Shown here: piece by piece, positions 1 to 8,544 of the stretch
How positions within the stretch are numbered: the first letter of the stretch is position 1
How the letters are laid out: every line of letters starts with the position of its first letter
From: Dehalococcoidia bacterium
GTDB lineage: Bacteria; Chloroflexota; Dehalococcoidia; Lucifugimonadales; Australimonadaceae
Direction: 5' to 3'
Assembly: GCA_021296055.1 (NCBI GenBank)
Contig: JAGWBE010000014.1
Location: 1-43,427, forward strand
Length of the DNA stretch: 43,427 nucleotides
Translations under genes and position numbers: made by a program
The notes under the pieces: model-generated
What the model was told of the DNA's origin: nothing
Databases searched by the model: none
What the model saw: only the letters and a program-made list of their open reading frames with translations

Positions 1-2
1 TC

Positions 3-929
3 GCCTGGCTGTACGCTAAAGCCAAGACCGATCCGCATCCGTCATTTGAGGATGTTTCCCGTCGCATCGGCGAAGTTGCCGACTCCGCCAGCCCGAAAGA
101 CAGTAAGCCCGAAACGGAATTCCAGTCGCTCGCGTTTGGGCCGCGCCCGCTTGGCTTTATCAACGCCGCCCGCCGTGAGCTGCGCTGGCGCGACAATGCC
201 CTCGACCGCACCGTCGCGGCGCTGATGGTTCACTACCTCCATGCCAAGCTAGGGCAGGGACTCTCTAACCAGTTGCGCCCCACCAAGGCCATGAGCCCCG
301 CCTACTCCGTCCGCTGGTGGCGCAACCGCGGCCTCACAACCCCGCCGAACCTTGACGCAGCCGCCTTCCTGCGCAATCGGACTGCCTGGCGCTACGCGAA
401 AGGGGCGCCCAAAAGCGCATACCCCGCCCACATCGTCCTTGGCGATGCCGCCGAGGAACTGCCCGATATGCCCGCGCCTGCCAGCCTCGTCCTCACTTCT
501 CCTCCCTACGCCGGGGTGACCAACTACAAGTCCGACAACTGGCTGCGGCTATGGGCGCTCGGAGAGGGCGGCCTCCAGCCGGACTGGTCGTCGGAACAGA
601 AATTCAACAGCCCCGAGAAGTACGAAACGATGCTGACAGGCGTTTTTCGAGCAGCCCATGCGCGCTCCCGCGAGGATGCCGTCTGGCACCTGCGTGTGGA
701 TGCGAGGGAGCGAACGCTCGCGGTCGTGCGCCGCCTACTGGCCGACCTGCTGCCTAGCCACCGCTGCTACGAACGCGCGTCTCCCTCGCCAGGGCGCACC
801 CAGACGGCGCTCTATGGCAACCCCTACTCAAAGCCGGGAGACGTAGACCTGGCCTACCTTCCCTCCAGTCGCCGCAAGCCCGCCGCCTTGCGCGGCTTCC
901 GCATCTTCAAGCACCGCATCGCCTCATAA
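3..929 (+). CDS. Site-specific DNA methyltransferase, C-terminal part (5' end outside window)
   Basis: The reading frame is open from the first bases of the window, so the N-terminus is missing; about 308 codons remain. The remnant carries the amino-methyltransferase catalytic motif IV as TSPPYAGVTNY, typical of enzymes that methylate an exocyclic amine (N6-adenine or N4-cytosine). A conserved-looking stretch (GFINAARRELRW, then LSNQ and YSVRWW) precedes it. Motif I (SAM binding, FxGxG) is not in the visible part and so must lie upstream, which implies a motif I-target domain-motif IV order. No endonuclease gene follows, so it could be an orphan methylase or half of a system outside the window. 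Class confident; target unknown. Confidence 0.8.
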   Translation, partial: AWLYAKAKTDPHPSFEDVSRRIGEVADSASPKDSKPETEFQSLAFGPRPLGFINAARRELRWRDNALDRTVAALMVHYLHAKLGQGLSNQLRPTKAMSPAYSVRWWRNRGLTTPPNLDAAAFLRNRTAWRYAKGAPKSAYPAHIVLGDAAEELPDMPAPASLVLTSPPYAGVTNYKSDNWLRLWALGEGGLQPDWSSEQKFNSPEKYETMLTGVFRAAHARSREDAVWHLRVDARERTLAVVRRLLADLLPSHRCYERASPSPGRTQTALYGNPYSKPGDVDLAYLPSSRRKPAALRGFRIFKHRIAS

Positions 930-1002
930 CCCCACGCCCGCGCCGCGCTTGGCCTATACTCCCCGGCATCACGCGGCGGCGGCACGGAATAAGGAGGAGC
1001 GC

Positions 1003-1917
1003 ATGCCTCGGCCTAACGGACCCAACAGCATCTGGGTGGACTTCCTCGGCGCGGACATCCGCTTCGTGCAGGGGCAGCGCTACCGCATCCGCATCGCCGA
1101 GGCGGGGCAGGGGAACTCCGAAACCTTGCTGATGCTGCACGGCGGCGGCGGCCACATCGAGACCTTCTCCCGCAACCTCGTCCCGCTCGCCCAGCACTTC
1201 CACGTCATCGGCGTCGAGATGCTCTGGCACGGCATGACCGACGCGCCCCCGATGTGGGACCACATGAACGCGCAGGTCACCGACGAGGTGCTCGACCTCA
1301 TGGACACCCTCGGCCTCGACAAGGTGTGGATCCACGGCGAGGCTGGCGGCGCCAGCGGCATGACGCCGTTGGTGCTCGAGCACCCGCATCGGCTCAAGGG
1401 CGTCATCTTCGAATCGGGCATCGCCATCAAGTGGAACGAAGGATCCGTCAAGCCCCCCGCCGCGCCCCCTGCCGGCGGCATCTCTATGGTCGAGCGCAGC
1501 AAGCAGCTGCTGCGCAACCTGACGTGGGACGGCGTGCGCGCGCGTCTGCTGATGGTCATGCACCGCGACCACCCCGAGCAGGTGACCGACGAGCTGGTGG
1601 ACGTGCGCCTCGCCCACTACCTGCGCCCCTCGACCAACGACGGCATGATCCGCGTCTACGACTACTACGCCTCCGGCAAGGGCGCCCAATACCTCGCCAC
1701 CGAGGAGCAGGTCTCCAAGATCGACCTCCCCGTCCTTGTCGTCTGGAACGACGGCAGCGAGGGCACAGGCCCGGACGCGGGTGAGCGCCTCGCCTCCCTC
1801 ATCCCCGGCGCTCAGTTCAAACTGCTCCCCCAAACCGGCTTCTGGGCGCACTGGGAGAAACCCGCCGAGTTCAACGAGGCCGTCCGCCAGTTCATCATGG
1901 GCGAGAAGGTGACGTAA
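1003..1917 (+). CDS. Alpha/beta-hydrolase-fold protein with Ala at the nucleophile position
   Basis: 304 residues. The ATG at 1003 is chosen over an in-frame ATG at 949 because AAGGAGG lies just upstream (991-997). The protein has the oxyanion-region LHGGGG (residues 45-50), the strand leading to the nucleophile elbow (KVWIHG, 107-112), an acid-loop candidate (VVWNDG) and a C-terminal histidine in GFWAHWEKP, all as in meta-cleavage-product hydrolases and related esterases. The elbow reads G-E-A-G-G (112-116) instead of G-x-S-x-G, so the nucleophile serine seems replaced by Ala114. Ser118 nearby does not sit in a full GxSxG. It may be a non-hydrolytic member or use an unusual mechanism. The substrate cannot be told. 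It stands alone, convergent with the dehydrogenase at 2223. Confidence 0.85.
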   Translation: MPRPNGPNSIWVDFLGADIRFVQGQRYRIRIAEAGQGNSETLLMLHGGGGHIETFSRNLVPLAQHFHVIGVEMLWHGMTDAPPMWDHMNAQVTDEVLDLMDTLGLDKVWIHGEAGGASGMTPLVLEHPHRLKGVIFESGIAIKWNEGSVKPPAAPPAGGISMVERSKQLLRNLTWDGVRARLLMVMHRDHPEQVTDELVDVRLAHYLRPSTNDGMIRVYDYYASGKGAQYLATEEQVSKIDLPVLVVWNDGSEGTGPDAGERLASLIPGAQFKLLPQTGFWAHWEKPAEFNEAVRQFIMGEKVT

Positions 1918-1956
1918 GGGGGGAGGCGCCGCCTCGCCACCCCGCGTCTCCTTATC

Positions 1957-2040
1957 CGTTGCCCCCGCGAAGGCGGGGGCCTCGACGCGCAACTTCTCGC
2001 AACCTCAAGACCCGCCCCGACGACACGGGAGAAGCGGGGA
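1957..2040. repeat. Intergenic repeat family D, copy 1
   Basis: CCCCCGC-GAA-GGCGGGGG hairpin followed by CCTCGACGCG and a CTCGCAACC...CCCGCCCCGACGA tail. The same hairpin-plus-tail recurs at 31111-31196, with a disturbed version at 25510-25595. It lies in the gap between convergent genes ending at 1917 and 2223; no gene is seen in this gap. Confidence 0.7.
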
Positions 2041-2048
2041 GCATTCCC

Positions 2049-2077
2049 GTAGGGACAGGTTTCAAGCCTGTCCCTAC
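2049..2077. repeat. Intergenic hairpin repeat family B, copy 1
   Basis: A perfect 11-bp inverted repeat, GTAGGGACAGG / CCTGTCCCTAC, around a 7-nt loop TTTCAAG. Near-identical sequences occur at 25795, 31001 and 35625. The hairpin could act as a bidirectional terminator between the convergent genes. Confidence 0.75.
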
Positions 2078-2123
2078 AACGCTGTGCGTCGGGCGGTTCT
2101 TTGCGCCTCGGGGCTTGGTCGCG

Positions 2124-2152
2124 TCGAGATTCCCGCGAAGGCGGGAATGACG
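2124..2152. repeat. Short hairpin repeat (family D core only)
   Basis: ATTCCCGC-GAA-GGCGGGAAT is a short perfect hairpin followed by GACG. It matches the core of the longer D repeats without their tail. Confidence 0.6.
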
Positions 2153-2222
2153 AAAGAAGAGGGCGGAAATGACTGAGGGGCGGCGCGGGAATGCAGCGCC
2201 GACGGTGGGAGCGGGGCGGTGG

Positions 2223-3290
2223 TTATCCCCCCACTCCCGCCGCTATCGCGTCGCCTACCTGCGTCGTCGTGGCCTTGCCGCCGAGGTCGGGGGTGAGGGC
2301 GGCGCCGTCGCGGAGCACGGAGCGCACTGCCGTGTCGATGGCGTCGGCGGCCTCCGTCTCGCCGAGGTGGCGCATCATCATGGCGGCGGAGAAGGCGGCG
2401 GCGCACGGGTTCGCTATCCCACGCCCTACGATGTCCGGCGCGCTGCCGTGGACGGGCTCGAAGGTGGACGGGAAGCGGCGCTCCGGATTGATATTCCCGC
2501 TTGCGGCGAGGCCCATGCTGCCCGTGACGATGGCCGCGATGTCGGTCAGGATGTCGCCGAACAGGTTGCTCGCCACCACCACGTCGAACGACTCGGGGCG
2601 GCGGATGAAGTTCATGCACGCCGCGTCCACCAGCAGCGACTCAGTTTCGATATCGGGGTAGCCCGCCGCCACTTCGTCGAACACCCTGTCCCACAGCACC
2701 ATCCCGTAGCCTTGCGCGTTCGACTTGGTGATGGACGCCACGCGCTTCTTGCCGTTCCTCGCGCGCGCCAGCTCGAAGGCGTAGCGCACGACGCGCTCGA
2801 TGCCCCGCCGCGTGAACACCGCCGTTTGCAGCGCCACTTCGTCGGGGAATCCCGCGTACTGGAAGCCGCCGACGTTGGCGTACTCGCCCTCCGTGTTCTC
2901 GCGCACGACCACCATATCAATGTCGCCCGCCTCCTTGCCTCGCAACGGCGATTCCACGCCCGCGTAGAGCACGCTGGGACGGTGGCAGACGTACTGGTCG
3001 AAGCCGCGCCGCATCGGCAGCAGCAGGCCGTTCAGCGTAACGTGGTCTTGGATGTCGGGATGCCCCACCGCGCCGAACAGGATGGTGTCGAACCCCGCCA
3101 GTTCGTCCAGCGCGTCCGCGTCCATCATCCGCCCGTGCTTGAAGTAGTAGTCGGAGCCCCACGGGAACTCGGCGTAGGCGAGCGACAGGCCGAAGCGCTG
3201 CTCGGCGGCGGCCAGCGCCTTGAGCGCCTCCTCGATTACCTCTGGCCCGATGCCGTCGCCACGGATGACGGCGATGCGGTGCTGCGCCAT
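2223..3290 (-). CDS. Tartrate/D-malate dehydrogenase-type beta-decarboxylating dehydrogenase
   Basis: 355 residues, the usual length for the isocitrate/isopropylmalate dehydrogenase superfamily. These enzymes oxidise a 2-hydroxy acid with NAD and a divalent metal, with or without decarboxylation. The N-terminus AVIRGDGIGPEVI, the VVVRENTEGEYANVG substrate loop, the metal-site region around ASNLFGDILTDI and the NAD loop FEPVHGSAPDIVGRGIANP are all present. The segment FPWGSDYYFKHGRMM and the HVTLNGLLLPMRRGFD stretch resemble tartrate dehydrogenase/D-malate dehydrogenase (TtuC/DmlA) rather than LeuB. GAGGAGG lies upstream of the ATG. It follows the ureidoglycolate lyase-like gene by 15 bp, so the two are probably one operon in small-acid catabolism. 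Confidence 0.85.
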   Translation of the reverse strand: MAQHRIAVIRGDGIGPEVIEEALKALAAAEQRFGLSLAYAEFPWGSDYYFKHGRMMDADALDELAGFDTILFGAVGHPDIQDHVTLNGLLLPMRRGFDQYVCHRPSVLYAGVESPLRGKEAGDIDMVVVRENTEGEYANVGGFQYAGFPDEVALQTAVFTRRGIERVVRYAFELARARNGKKRVASITKSNAQGYGMVLWDRVFDEVAAGYPDIETESLLVDAACMNFIRRPESFDVVVASNLFGDILTDIAAIVTGSMGLAASGNINPERRFPSTFEPVHGSAPDIVGRGIANPCAAAFSAAMMMRHLGETEAADAIDTAVRSVLRDGAALTPDLGGKATTTQVGDAIAAGVGG

Positions 3291-3305
3291 AGCGGAGCGT
3301 CCTCC

Positions 3306-3872
3306 TCAGAAGGTTGCGGGAACCTCGAACTCCACGCCCCACGCGCCGGGGAGCGTCGCGCGGCCCGTCTCCCGCTCCGTCCACAGATCGGCGTAGCGCA
3401 CCGAGAGACCGTTGGCGTAGTCCACGATCTGCGTCGGGTTCGGGTTGACGTTGAGTATGACGAACACGCCTCCCGGCGGGCGCGCGAGGTAGCGGTCGAG
3501 CGAGTGCCACGTCCCGCGCTTGAACGCGAACCCCTTGGCCGGGTCGATGATGAAGCCGCGCACGGAGGCGGGGTCGGGCAGGGCGGCGGGGTCGTGTATG
3601 TCGGTGGGCGGCGCGGCGGCGACCACGGCGGGCGACCCCTCCAGTTGGAAGAAGGTCTGCGTTACCCCGAAGTGGCGCTCCAACTTCGTGAACCGCAGCC
3701 CCGCCGCCGGCTGCCAGATGACGTGCAGCGTCGGCGCGCCGTCCACCCGCAAATTGGCGGGGAAGAGCGTCCGCCGGTCGGAGGGGCGCTCGCGCGCCTC
3801 CAGCACCTCCCCGAACGGCGCGAACGACTCCGCCGTCATCGGCTCCAACGGCAAGGTGTGCACGCGCCCCAT
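3306..3872 (-). CDS. Ureidoglycolate lyase-family protein
   Basis: 188 residues, close to the family's usual 160-190. The pattern FAPFGEVLEA near the N-terminus, then ERHFGVTQTFFQLEGSPAVVAA and KRGTWHSLDRYL, fits the ureidoglycolate lyase (AllA) cupin-like fold, in which ureidoglycolate is cleaved to glyoxylate and urea. No allantoin or purine catabolism genes are nearby, so the real substrate may be another small acid. It is the first gene of a probable two-gene minus-strand operon with the tartrate/malate-type dehydrogenase. Confidence 0.75.
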   Translation of the reverse strand: MGRVHTLPLEPMTAESFAPFGEVLEARERPSDRRTLFPANLRVDGAPTLHVIWQPAAGLRFTKLERHFGVTQTFFQLEGSPAVVAAAPPTDIHDPAALPDPASVRGFIIDPAKGFAFKRGTWHSLDRYLARPPGGVFVILNVNPNPTQIVDYANGLSVRYADLWTERETGRATLPGAWGVEFEVPATF

Positions 3873-3912
3873 GCGTCCATCATACCCGCCTTTCTCTTTC
3901 CGTCGTTCCTTT

Positions 3913-4120
3913 CGGAGACCTTTGCATAACCCCTGACCTTTTCACGCGGGGAGTGCTGAGGGATGGTCAGCCCCTCGGCTGGGGGCGTGGGGGCATCCCC
4001 CACAAAAGGTTTTTTCATTCTTGGGGGTGGGGGGTGGGGAAGCAGAGTAGTTGCGCGAAGGTCTCCGAATCTTGTCCCCGCGAAAGCGGGGAGCGGGAAT
4101 CTCGCCTCGATTCGGGCGGG
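3913..4120 (+). repeat. MITE-like repeat family A, copy 1
   Basis: Imperfect terminal inverted repeats, left CGGAGACCTTTGCATAAC (3913-3930) and right GTTGCGCGAAGGTCTCCG (4050-4067), enclose a core with two hairpins and a T-run. The right end continues with the GTCCCCGCGAAAGCGGGGAG hairpin and a CTCGCCTCGATTCGGGCGGG tail. Other copies are at 19661, 25596, 31264 and 38494, all with the core in the same orientation. Confidence 0.8.
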
Positions 4121-4125
4121 GCATC

Positions 4126-4154
4126 CCGTTCGCCCAGAGAGGAATCGAAGGACG
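4126..4154. repeat. Intergenic repeat family C, degenerate copy
   Basis: CCGTTCGCCC...GAATCGAAGGACG matches the family C consensus (CCGTTCGCCCTGAGG, then AACTCGAAGGGCG) with several changes. It is attached to the end of MITE-like copy 1. Confidence 0.5.
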
Positions 4155-4224
4155 AACCGGCAGGGCGCCCCCCGCGCTGGTAAGGTTGCCTCCGCGAACA
4201 CCGCCCACCCCCAGGAGGCGCCTT

Positions 4225-5976
4225 ATGCCAACCGCCGCCGACGCAGCAGCGCGCTCACTTCGCGCCATCCCCGTCGCCAACGCGGCGGAGGCGTTCGTCG
4301 AGATGCTCGTCCACAACGACGTCGAGTACCTCTTCATCAACTCCGGCACCGACACCTTCCCCGTCCAAGAGGCCATCGCCCGCATGATGGAGCAGGAGCG
4401 CCCCACGCCCAAGCTCATCCTCTGCATCGACGAGGTAACCGCGATGTTCGCCGCGCAGGGCTACTTCCAGGTTACGGGCCGCCCGCAGGTGGTGCTCGTG
4501 CACGTGGACGCGGGCACGGCGCAGATAGGCGGCGCCTACCACGACGTGCAGCGCGACCGCTCCGGCGTCATCGTCTGCGCTGGACGCGCCCCCATCACCA
4601 TCGGCGGCGTCCGCCCCGGCTCCAAGGACATGGTCATCCACTGGGGCCAGGAGCAACTTGACCAGCACGGCATCGTCCGCACCTTCGTCAAGTGGGACTA
4701 CGAACTGCGCACGGTGGACAGCCTCAACTGGGTAGTGCAGAAGGCGTTCCAGGTGGCGAGCAGCGAGCCCGCCGGCCCCGTCTACCTCACCCTCCCGCGC
4801 GAACTGCTGATGACCGAGATGGACGAGCTCCAACTGCCTCCGGCCGCCCGCCACGCCAAGCCCGTCGCGCCCGCGCCCGACCCGGACGCCGTGGCGACCC
4901 TCGCGCAGTGGCTCGTCGAGGCGGAGCGCCCCCTCATTATCGCGGGCACGCCAGGCCGCCATCCCGAGGCCGTCGCGACGCTGACCGAGCTTGCGGAGAC
5001 GCTCGGCGCGCCCGTCGCAGGCGCCGTCCACACCCGCCTCAACCTGCCCACGCGCCACTTCCTCAACGCCATCAACTGCGGCGCGCCCAGCGTCTCCGAG
5101 GCCGACGTCATCCTGGTGCTCGACCACGACGTGCCCTGGGTGCCCGACGAGGAGACGCTGGAGCCTGGCGCGCGCGTAGGGTGGATCGACATCGACCCAT
5201 CCAAGGACACCATCCCGCTCTGGACCTTCCCAGCCGATCTGCTCATCCACGCCGCGTCCCGCAAGGCGCTGCCCGCCCTGCTCGACGCCGTGCGCGAGCG
5301 CCTCACTCCCGCCGCCCGCGAGCGCGCCGCCGCCCGCAACGAGCGCTACCGCGCCAACACCGAGCGCCGCCGCGCGGAGATCGCCGAGCGCGTGGAGGCG
5401 CTGGCCGACAAGCGCCCCATCGACCCGCTCTACGTCGCCGCCTGCCTTGAGCAGGTGCTGGACGAAGAGACCATCGTGGTGAATGAGGGGATGTCCGGCG
5501 GCGGGCCCTTCAACGTCTACACCGACCGCCGCGTCCCCGGCTCCGTCTTCGGCAGCGGCGGCTCCAGCCTCGGCTACGGCCTTGGCGCGTCCATCGGCGT
5601 GAAGCTGGCCGCACCCGACAAGACCGTCGTCTGCCTCGAGGGCGACGGCGCGTTCATCTTCGCTCGCCCCACCTCCGCCTTCTGGGCCGCCGAGAAGTAC
5701 AACCTGCCGTTCCTCACCGTCATCTACAACAACGCGTCCCACAACGCCACGCGCAACTCGTGGAACAAGTGGTATCCCGACGGCGCAGGCCCGCGCAACG
5801 ACAACTACGTCGCCGTGGACATCGACCCGTCGCCCGACTACGACGTGCTAGTCCAGGCCTGCCGCGGCTACGGCGAGCGCGTGGACGATTCCGCCCAAGT
5901 CCTCCCCGCCCTCCGCCGCGCCCTGTCCCGCGTCAAGCAAGGCCAAGCCGCCGTCCTAGACGTGCGGATACGGTAG
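4225..5976 (+). CDS. Thiamine-diphosphate-dependent enzyme (acetolactate synthase-like)
   Basis: 583 residues. The ATG at 4225 follows GGAGGCGCC directly; an upstream in-frame extension to 4051 reads through repeat DNA and is rejected. The three-domain ThDP fold is visible. The N-terminal Pyr domain has FINSGTDTFPVQEAIA and the cofactor-activating glutamate E70 in DEVTAMFAAQGY. The central domain carries PLIIAGTPGRHPEA. The C-terminal PP domain has EGDGAFIF followed about 25 residues later by VIYNN, the ThDP/Mg motif. It is not clearly biosynthetic acetolactate synthase: no small subunit is nearby and the 'S-G-T-D' N-terminus differs. It could be a decarboxylase or carboligase of an unidentified 2-oxo acid. 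Confidence 0.85.
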   Translation: MPTAADAAARSLRAIPVANAAEAFVEMLVHNDVEYLFINSGTDTFPVQEAIARMMEQERPTPKLILCIDEVTAMFAAQGYFQVTGRPQVVLVHVDAGTAQIGGAYHDVQRDRSGVIVCAGRAPITIGGVRPGSKDMVIHWGQEQLDQHGIVRTFVKWDYELRTVDSLNWVVQKAFQVASSEPAGPVYLTLPRELLMTEMDELQLPPAARHAKPVAPAPDPDAVATLAQWLVEAERPLIIAGTPGRHPEAVATLTELAETLGAPVAGAVHTRLNLPTRHFLNAINCGAPSVSEADVILVLDHDVPWVPDEETLEPGARVGWIDIDPSKDTIPLWTFPADLLIHAASRKALPALLDAVRERLTPAARERAAARNERYRANTERRRAEIAERVEALADKRPIDPLYVAACLEQVLDEETIVVNEGMSGGGPFNVYTDRRVPGSVFGSGGSSLGYGLGASIGVKLAAPDKTVVCLEGDGAFIFARPTSAFWAAEKYNLPFLTVIYNNASHNATRNSWNKWYPDGAGPRNDNYVAVDIDPSPDYDVLVQACRGYGERVDDSAQVLPALRRALSRVKQGQAAVLDVRIR

Positions 5977-6189
5977 TTCCCTTTCTCTCATTCCCACAGC
6001 ATCAGGAACCATCGATGCCTGTTTTTGAGTGTAATCAGCGCCTTTTGGCGCCTACTTAGCCAAGCACAAGGGGAAGACGCTGCGTAGAAACAGCGCGTGA
6101 ATTATGAGAGTTGCAGGGGGGCACGCCTTGCATCTCCGAAATGCAGAAGGACCAGGGAAGGACTCACAACGCGCGCCCCTCCCTTAGCC

Positions 6190-7611
6190 TCACTCCACCC
6201 CAGGCGCCGTCATCTCGTGCCAGCCCGTCTCGCGCTGATACGCGTGGCCTAGGCGCAGCGCGGTCTCCTCGTCGAACGGGCGTGCGACTATCTGCATCCC
6301 TACGGGCAACCCCTCCGCCGTGAAGCCGCACGGAACGGACAGCGCGGGCAGGCCGGACAGGTTGAACGGGATAGTGCAGCGGCTCAGCGCGAACAGCGTC
6401 GGCTCCTCCACGCCGCCGTAGGCAACCACGTCCTCGCCGAATCGCGGCGCGGGGATGGGTAGCGTCGGCGTGATGAGCGCGTCCACCTCCTCCAAAACGC
6501 GGCGCAGTTCGGCGGAGACCTCGTCCGCGCCGCGCATCGCTCGCGCGAGCGCCACGCCGCCGGGCGGAGGCGTCGCCAAGTGCCCTGCAACATCCGCGCC
6601 GAAGTCGCCGAGGCGCTCCGGCAGGAACGGCGCGTAGATCTCCTGCGCGTCCGCCAGCACCATATCGTGGAGATAGCCCCCTCCCGCTTCCATCCCCTCG
6701 ACGCGCACGTCGCGCAGCGCGCAGCCCAGCCCGCGCAGCACGCCGATCGCCTCCTCCAGCGCCGTGCGTACCCCGTCGTGCAAATGGTCGAAGAAGAACG
6801 CTCGCGCCACGCCTACCCGCAGCCCGGCGGCGCCGCGCCCCAACCGGCGCGAGTAGCGCGGCGCCGGAACGCGAACCGTCGCCGCGTCGCCCGGATCGTA
6901 GCCCGCGATGGCCTCCAGCGCGATGGCCGTGTCCTCGACGGTGCGCGTCAGCGGCCCCGCGTGGTCGTTGCGCCACGACAGCGGCAGCACGCCCGCTTTG
7001 CTCACGCGCCCGAACGTCGGCTTGAGGCCCACCACTCCATTCAACGTCGCCGGGTCGCGGATGCTGCCGCCCGTGTCTGTCCCCATCGCCATCGGCGTCA
7101 TCCGCGCCGCGACCGCCGCCCCCGAGCCGCCGCTGGAGCCGCCGGGAATATGCTCCGCGCTCCAAGGGTTGTGCGTCCGTCCGAAGTGCGGATTGTCCGT
7201 CGTTACCCCGTAGGCCGCCTCGTGCGTGTTCGTCTTGCCCAGCAGCACCGCGCCCGCCTCGCGGAGCTTGCGCGTGACCGTCGCGTCGCGCTCGGGGACG
7301 CGCTCCGCCAACACCTTCGTCCCGCCCGCCGTTACGATGCCCGCCGTGTCGTACAGGTCCTTCAACGCGAACGGCACGCCGTGCATCGGCCCGCGCCAAC
7401 CGCCCGACGCGATCTCCGCCTCCGCCGCTCGCGCCTCGGCAAGCGCCCGCTCCGCCGTTACGAGCACATAGGCGTTGAGGCGTGGGTTCAGCCGCTCGAT
7501 GCACGCCAGGTGCGCCTGCGCCAACTCCACTGGCGACAGCGCCCGCCGCCGAATCGCGCGCGACATCTGCGCGATGGTCATGTGAACGGGATCGGACGGC
7601 AGCGTTGGCAT
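6190..7611 (-). CDS. Amidase signature-family hydrolase
   Basis: 473 residues, the normal length for the amidase signature family. These enzymes cleave amide bonds with a Ser-cisSer-Lys triad. Lys84 (PFALKDL), the cis-serine Ser159 (GGSSGG) and nucleophile Ser183 (TDTGGSIRDPA) are all present with the same spacing as GatA. GVVGLKPTFGRVS and the LPVGMQIV near the C-terminus are also family hallmarks. No gatB or gatC is adjacent, so it is more likely a catabolic amidase than the glutamyl-tRNA amidotransferase subunit. No strong Shine-Dalgarno is seen; Met11 is an alternative start. Confidence 0.9.
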   Translation of the reverse strand: MPTLPSDPVHMTIAQMSRAIRRRALSPVELAQAHLACIERLNPRLNAYVLVTAERALAEARAAEAEIASGGWRGPMHGVPFALKDLYDTAGIVTAGGTKVLAERVPERDATVTRKLREAGAVLLGKTNTHEAAYGVTTDNPHFGRTHNPWSAEHIPGGSSGGSGAAVAARMTPMAMGTDTGGSIRDPATLNGVVGLKPTFGRVSKAGVLPLSWRNDHAGPLTRTVEDTAIALEAIAGYDPGDAATVRVPAPRYSRRLGRGAAGLRVGVARAFFFDHLHDGVRTALEEAIGVLRGLGCALRDVRVEGMEAGGGYLHDMVLADAQEIYAPFLPERLGDFGADVAGHLATPPPGGVALARAMRGADEVSAELRRVLEEVDALITPTLPIPAPRFGEDVVAYGGVEEPTLFALSRCTIPFNLSGLPALSVPCGFTAEGLPVGMQIVARPFDEETALRLGHAYQRETGWHEMTAPGVE

Positions 7612-7706
7612 ACGCGCTAGGGTAGGGGCTCAACGGCGCCGGGGCAAGCGGGAGCAGGGCGAGGGGCTGCCCTCCGTGGGACCCGGCTGGTTGCACGACG
7701 ATTCGC

Positions 7707-8087
7707 TCAGTCGGAGAGAGCGCGGAGCTTGCCGACTAACTCCTCGATGTCGGACAGGTGCGCCGCGACGGTCTCGCGCGGCAGCCAACCCTCGTAGAAG
7801 TTGGTGTGGAGAGCGTTCGCGGCGGCGAATGCTCTCCGGATGTCCTGGTCGCCGGTCTCGTCGGTCAGACGATTGACAGCGGCGAAGAGTTCGTAGTGTC
7901 CGTTGTGCTGCCAGCCGCGGGCCTCTGCCACAGCCTTGACCGCTTGAGCGGCGGCGCCCCAGCCCTTTTCGGATGCCTGGAGCAGGTCGCCCTCATCTAG
8001 GTAGGAGCGGGTCTTGGCCATGAAGTCCAAGGCGGTGGCCGCGTGGTATTGGGTGCGAGTAGTCACTGGCGCAACCTCATTGGTCAT
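7707..8087 (-). CDS. PaREP1/HEPN-like small helical protein
   Basis: 126 residues, mainly helical. The pattern DEGDLLQASEKGWGAAAQAVKAVAE in the first half and AANALHTNFYEGW in the second half resembles the PaREP1 family, known chiefly from archaea and scattered bacteria and similar to HEPN domains. Function is unknown; no RNase motif RxxxxH is evident and no nucleotidyltransferase partner is adjacent. The ATG at 8087 lacks a ribosome site, while a GTG seven codons downstream (8066) has GAGG about 10 nt upstream, so the true start may be 8066. Confidence 0.65.
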   Translation of the reverse strand: MTNEVAPVTTRTQYHAATALDFMAKTRSYLDEGDLLQASEKGWGAAAQAVKAVAEARGWQHNGHYELFAAVNRLTDETGDQDIRRAFAAANALHTNFYEGWLPRETVAAHLSDIEELVGKLRALSD

Positions 8088-8177
8088 TATAGCGCGCGGG
8101 GCTGTCCCCCGCCGCCCCGCACGGAGGTGCTATGGTGCGTGGCGCTCCATCCACCCAAGAGCCACAAGGAGGCGGCT

Positions 8178-8522
8178 ATGCTGCTTGCGACCAGCGACCA
8201 TATCGATGGAATGCACATCACCAAGACTCTCGGCCTCGTGCGCGGGAACACCGTGCGCGCGCGCAACATCGGCCGCGACTTCATGGCGGGGCTCAAGAAC
8301 ATCGTCGGCGGCGAGATATCCGAGTACACCAAACTACTCACCGAGGCGCGCACCGAGGCCACCGGCCGCATGGAGGCGCAGGCTGAGCAGCTCGGCGCCA
8401 ACGCCGTCGTCGGCCTCCGCTACGTCACCTCCAGCGTCATGAACGGCGCGTCCGAGCTCCTCGCCTACGGCACCGCCGTCGTCGTCGAGGACGGCGAGGG
8501 CGGCGAGGCGCACGAGCGCTAG
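8178..8522 (+). CDS. YbjQ/DUF74-family protein
   Basis: 114 residues with AAGGAGG at 8166-8172 before the ATG. It shows the YbjQ pattern: an N-terminal LLATSDHIDGMHITKTLGLVRGNTVRA strand pair, RDFMAGLKNIVGGEISEYTKLL, a helix with EARTEATGRMEAQAEQLGANAVVG and a closing strand with YGTAVVV. Members form a pentameric barrel sometimes called a heavy-metal-binding domain; the biological role is not established. It is divergent from the PaREP1-like gene and convergent with zwf. Confidence 0.85.
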   Translation: MLLATSDHIDGMHITKTLGLVRGNTVRARNIGRDFMAGLKNIVGGEISEYTKLLTEARTEATGRMEAQAEQLGANAVVGLRYVTSSVMNGASELLAYGTAVVVEDGEGGEAHER

Positions 8523-8544
8523 GCCCGGCCCCAACGCTCCCGCG

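Noticed and set aside
2049..2077. CRISPR array made of the short repeats
   Set aside because: The repeats are dispersed kilobases apart, lack regular spacers, and no cas genes are present.
2169..3929. 586-codon plus-strand frame opposite the dehydrogenase and ureidoglycolate lyase genes
   Set aside because: Spans two genes with recognisable motifs on the minus strand; the translation is Arg/His-rich and featureless.
4255..5742. Long open frame on the minus strand opposite the ThDP enzyme
   Set aside because: GC-rich codon bias keeps the opposite frame open; the translation is low-complexity (Gly, Ala, Val, Asp, Glu, Arg), with no family motif, while the plus strand has clear ThDP motifs.
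6038..6051. GCGCC-TTTT-GGCGC hairpin after the ThDP gene
   Set aside because: Only a 5-bp stem and no following T-run; too weak to call a terminator. The gap 5977-6189 shows nothing else.
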